From Hyphomicrobiales bacterium (GTDB lineage: Bacteria > Pseudomonadota > Alphaproteobacteria > Rhizobiales > Xanthobacteraceae), in the NCBI GenBank assembly GCA_017304505.1, contig JAFKKQ010000120.1, positions 1 to 17,738 of the forward strand: a DNA stretch of 17,738 nucleotides, read 5' to 3'. Shown piece by piece: positions 15,042-17,738 of this stretch. Below the pieces are notes generated by a model. It did no database searches. It was not told where the DNA came from and saw only the letters and a program-made list of their open reading frames with translations. Each line of letters starts with the position of its first letter. Position 1 is the stretch's first letter. A program made the translations under genes and the position numbers.

Positions 15042-17738
15042 GCGGCCCCGCCATCCCGTCGGCTGTGATCGCCGACCAGCACGCGGCGTCCGATCCGGCA
15101 ACGTCCGCATGGGTGTCGGCTAACGCTGGCTCCGGCAAGACGCACGTTCTCGCGCAGCGCGTCATCCGGCTGCTGCTCGAAGACACCGATCCGGCCAAGA
15201 TCCTGTGCCTGACCTTTACCAAGGCCGCGGCCGCCAATATGGCGAACCGCATCTTCGACACGCTGGGCCGATGGATCGAGTTGGATGATGCCGCGCTCGA
15301 TGCCGCAATCCATAAAACCGGCCTCAACGACATCGACCCGAAACGGCGGGCGCAGGCACGCCGCTTGTTTGCCTCGGCGCTCGAAACACCGGGTGGGTTG
15401 AAGGTCCAGACCATCCACGGCTTCTGCACGCGGCTGCTGCAGCAGTTTCCGTTCGAGGCCAATGTCGCGGCGCGCTTCCGCGTCATGGAGGACACCGAGC
15501 AAGGCCGCCTGCTCGATGACATCCGCCGTGCCGTGCTGCTCGAAGGCGCGCAGCAGCCCGACGGGCCGGCGGGCCGGGCGCTGGCCGCGATCATTCCGAC
15601 AACCAGCGACGCAACATTCCAGGCGGCGCTGGACGAAACCATCGGCAAGCGCAGCGAGATCGCCGCATGGCTCGATCATATCGGCGGGCCGGACGCGGCG
15701 CGGGTTGCGCTGTCCGCGGCACTCGGGATCCGCGCCGAGGACACGCTCGAAGAGATCGAGGCCGCCATTGTCGATGGGCCGCACCTGCCGTCCGCGCATT
15801 GGGCCTCGGTTGCAGAGATTTGCCTCCAGAGCTCAAGCAGCGATCAGGCCCAGGGACGCCGGTTGGCAAACGCTTTGGCAGGGACCGGAGCGGCCCGTAT
15901 CGACGCTTATCTTGAGGTGTTCTTCACAGGCAAAGACGGGCTACGAAAAAGCTTCATCACCGCACCCCTAAAAAAAGCCAAGCCGGACTTGGCGCAGCGG
16001 CTGGACGACGAGGCCCGTCGCATCCAATCGCTCTGCGAACGCCGCCGCGCCGTGTTGACGCGCGACCGCACGCTGGCGCTGCTTTCCATCGCACTCGAGG
16101 TGATGAACCGTTATGCCGCGGAAAAGAACCGGCGCGGCGTTCTCGATTACGATGACTTGATCGCACGCACCGGCGAGATGCTTGAGCGCGTCGAATCGGC
16201 CTGGGTGCATTACAAGCTCGACCTCGGCATCGATCACTTGCTGATCGACGAGGCGCAGGACACGAGCCCGCGGCAATGGGACATCATCAGGCGGTTCGTG
16301 GCCGAGTTCACAGCGGGCGCCGGCGCGCGGGCAACGGTGCGGCGTTCGATCTTCGCGGTCGGTGACGACAAGCAATCCATCTTCTCGTTCCAGGGCGCCG
16401 CGCCCGAAGCATTCGCCGAAATGCGGCAGTTCTTCAAGATGGCGCACGACGACGCCGGCCTGCCGTTCCGTCCGATCCTGTTCAAATATTCCTTCCGGTC
16501 CGCCCCCGTCGTGCTCGATGCCGTCGATCAGGTGTTCAAGCAACCGGCGGCACACGCCGGCCTGACCATCGATCCCGAGCCGACCGTGCACGCGGCTGTG
16601 CGCGCCGCAGCGCCGGGGCTGGTCGAGTTGTGGCCGCTGGTCAAGCCGGAGGAGCGCGAGCCGATCGATCCGTGGGACGCACCGTTCGATACGCGCTCCG
16701 AGACCAGCCCGCGCGTGAAGCTGGCACGACAAATCGCAACAGCGGTGAAGACCTGGCTTGACCGTGGCGACATGGTCGGCGACGGCGACAAGCGCCATCC
16801 GGTGCGCGCCGGTGACATCCTCATCCTGGTGCGCCAGCGCGGCGCGCTGTTCGAGGCGGTCATCCGCGCCGTCAAGGCGGCAGGCATTGCCGTGGCCGGC
16901 GCCGACCGTCTGGTGCTGACCGAGCACATCGCGGTCATGGATCTTCTGGTGCTGGCCGATGCGCTGCTGCTGCCGGCCGACGATCTGGCGCTGGCGACCG
17001 CGCTCAAGAGTCCGCTGTTCGGCCTGTCCGAACAAGAGTTGTTCGAATTGGCTCACAATCGCGACGGGACGCTCGCCGCCGCGGTGCACCGGCAGCGCGC
17101 CGACATCGCGGAACGGCTGAACGCGCTTGGCCGCGCCGCGCGGGGCCTGTCGCCGTTCGGGTTCTACGCGGACCTGCTCGGGCCGGGCGGCGGCCGCAAA
17201 GCCTTCCTGTCACGGCTGGGGCCCGAGGCAAACGACGCCATCGACGAATTCCTCAGCCTCGCGCTCGATTACGAAAGCCGCGAGACGCCGTCGCTGCAAG
17301 GCTTCGTCGATTGGATCCGCACGGCATCGGCCGAGATCAAACGCGACATGGAGATCGCGCGCGACGAGGTGCGGGTGATGACCGTGCATGGCGCGAAGGG
17401 CCTCGAAGCACCGGTTGTGGTGCTGGCCGATACGACAACGCCACCGGGTGGACCGGCCCAGCGCCAGCCGCGGCTGTTAGCGTTGCCCGCTTCCCATGCC
17501 CCGCCCGGCACGCCCAGCGGCATCGTGTGGATGCCGAGCAAGACCAATGACACGACGTCAACCGCAGCCGCCCGCAACGCTGCGGCGATCGCCACGGAAA
17601 ACGAATATCGCCGCTTGCTGTATGTGGCGATGACACGCGCCGCCGACCGGCTGGTGGTGTGCGGCGCGGTCGGCAAACAGGCCGCGCCTCCGGGCTGCTG
17701 GTATCGGCTCGTCGAACAGGGACTGGAAACGTCCGGCC
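15038..17738 (+). CDS. addA: AddA helicase-nuclease subunit, 3' end cut by window edge
   Basis: UvrD-family ATP-dependent DNA helicase of the AddAB complex, which resects double-strand breaks and loads RecA. The frame is open from the ATG at 15038 to the window end (900 codons; alphaproteobacterial AddA is about 1150-1180), so the C-terminal nuclease lies outside. Helicase motifs: Walker A SANAGSGKTHV with Lys34, Ia CLTFTKAAAANMANRI, motif II LLIDEAQDTSPRQW with Asp404-Glu405, motif III AVGDDKQSIFSFQGA, motif IV FKYSFRSAPVVL, motif V VMTVHGAKGLEAPVVVLAD (His784), motif VI EYRRLLYVAMTRAADRL (from about 855). No frameshift or gap is seen in this gene, unlike addB with which it overlaps by 4 nt (ATGA). 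The enzyme needs AddB to work in the characterised systems, so its intactness argues that the addB damage is either very recent or an artefact. Confidence 0.96.
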   Translation, partial: MSGPAIPSAVIADQHAASDPATSAWVSANAGSGKTHVLAQRVIRLLLEDTDPAKILCLTFTKAAAANMANRIFDTLGRWIELDDAALDAAIHKTGLNDIDPKRRAQARRLFASALETPGGLKVQTIHGFCTRLLQQFPFEANVAARFRVMEDTEQGRLLDDIRRAVLLEGAQQPDGPAGRALAAIIPTTSDATFQAALDETIGKRSEIAAWLDHIGGPDAARVALSAALGIRAEDTLEEIEAAIVDGPHLPSAHWASVAEICLQSSSSDQAQGRRLANALAGTGAARIDAYLEVFFTGKDGLRKSFITAPLKKAKPDLAQRLDDEARRIQSLCERRRAVLTRDRTLALLSIALEVMNRYAAEKNRRGVLDYDDLIARTGEMLERVESAWVHYKLDLGIDHLLIDEAQDTSPRQWDIIRRFVAEFTAGAGARATVRRSIFAVGDDKQSIFSFQGAAPEAFAEMRQFFKMAHDDAGLPFRPILFKYSFRSAPVVLDAVDQVFKQPAAHAGLTIDPEPTVHAAVRAAAPGLVELWPLVKPEEREPIDPWDAPFDTRSETSPRVKLARQIATAVKTWLDRGDMVGDGDKRHPVRAGDILILVRQRGALFEAVIRAVKAAGIAVAGADRLVLTEHIAVMDLLVLADALLLPADDLALATALKSPLFGLSEQELFELAHNRDGTLAAAVHRQRADIAERLNALGRAARGLSPFGFYADLLGPGGGRKAFLSRLGPEANDAIDEFLSLALDYESRETPSLQGFVDWIRTASAEIKRDMEIARDEVRVMTVHGAKGLEAPVVVLADTTTPPGGPAQRQPRLLALPASHAPPGTPSGIVWMPSKTNDTTSTAAARNAAAIATENEYRRLLYVAMTRAADRLVVCGAVGKQAAPPGCWYRLVEQGLETSG

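Overview
The window is GC-rich, densely packed alphaproteobacterial chromosome with no tRNA, rRNA, CRISPR array, phage or insertion-sequence gene that I can see. Gene content and order point to the Rhizobiales (Hyphomicrobiales), most likely near Bradyrhizobium, Rhodopseudomonas or Xanthobacteraceae. The supporting evidence is a DivL-type kinase with tyrosine in the H-box, alphaproteobacterial AddA/AddB, a TsaE-AmgK fusion followed by MurU, and a palindromic intergenic repeat I know from Bradyrhizobium-type genomes. The genus assignment is inference.

Left part (1-4502): an enoyl-CoA hydratase cut by the window edge (minus strand), a small exported glycine-zipper protein with its own terminator, mutM (minus strand, base-excision repair), then ubiE and ubiB (ubiquinone synthesis). 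In many rhizobia the order ubiB-ubiE-mutM-enoyl-CoA hydratase leads into rpsT and dnaA, so the left edge probably lies close to the chromosome origin.

Middle part (4503-9773): coaBC (coenzyme A synthesis) carries an N-terminal FitA-like ribbon-helix-helix DNA-binding domain. It sits downstream of a promoter-like element whose spacer is a perfect palindrome. dut overlaps its stop codon. An Rrf2-family regulator without cysteines follows, preceded by its own perfect inverted repeat, and then the large multi-PAS pseudo-histidine kinase DivL, a cell-cycle regulator of the CckA-CtrA pathway.

Right part (9774-17738): a tsaE-amgK fusion (tRNA t6A modification plus cell-wall sugar kinase) and murU (uridylyltransferase) form a cell-wall recycling pair. 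addB and addA (double-strand-break helicase-nuclease) follow. addA is open to the window end, but addB is broken into three reading-frame pieces. At both junctions conserved protein sequence appears to be missing, so this is either a real lesion or an assembly error.

Most of the window is core housekeeping. The observations most worth a second look are the DNA-binding-domain/CoaBC fusion with a candidate operator in its promoter, the twice-disrupted addB beside an intact addA, and the CoaC active-site loop that lacks the usual cysteine.
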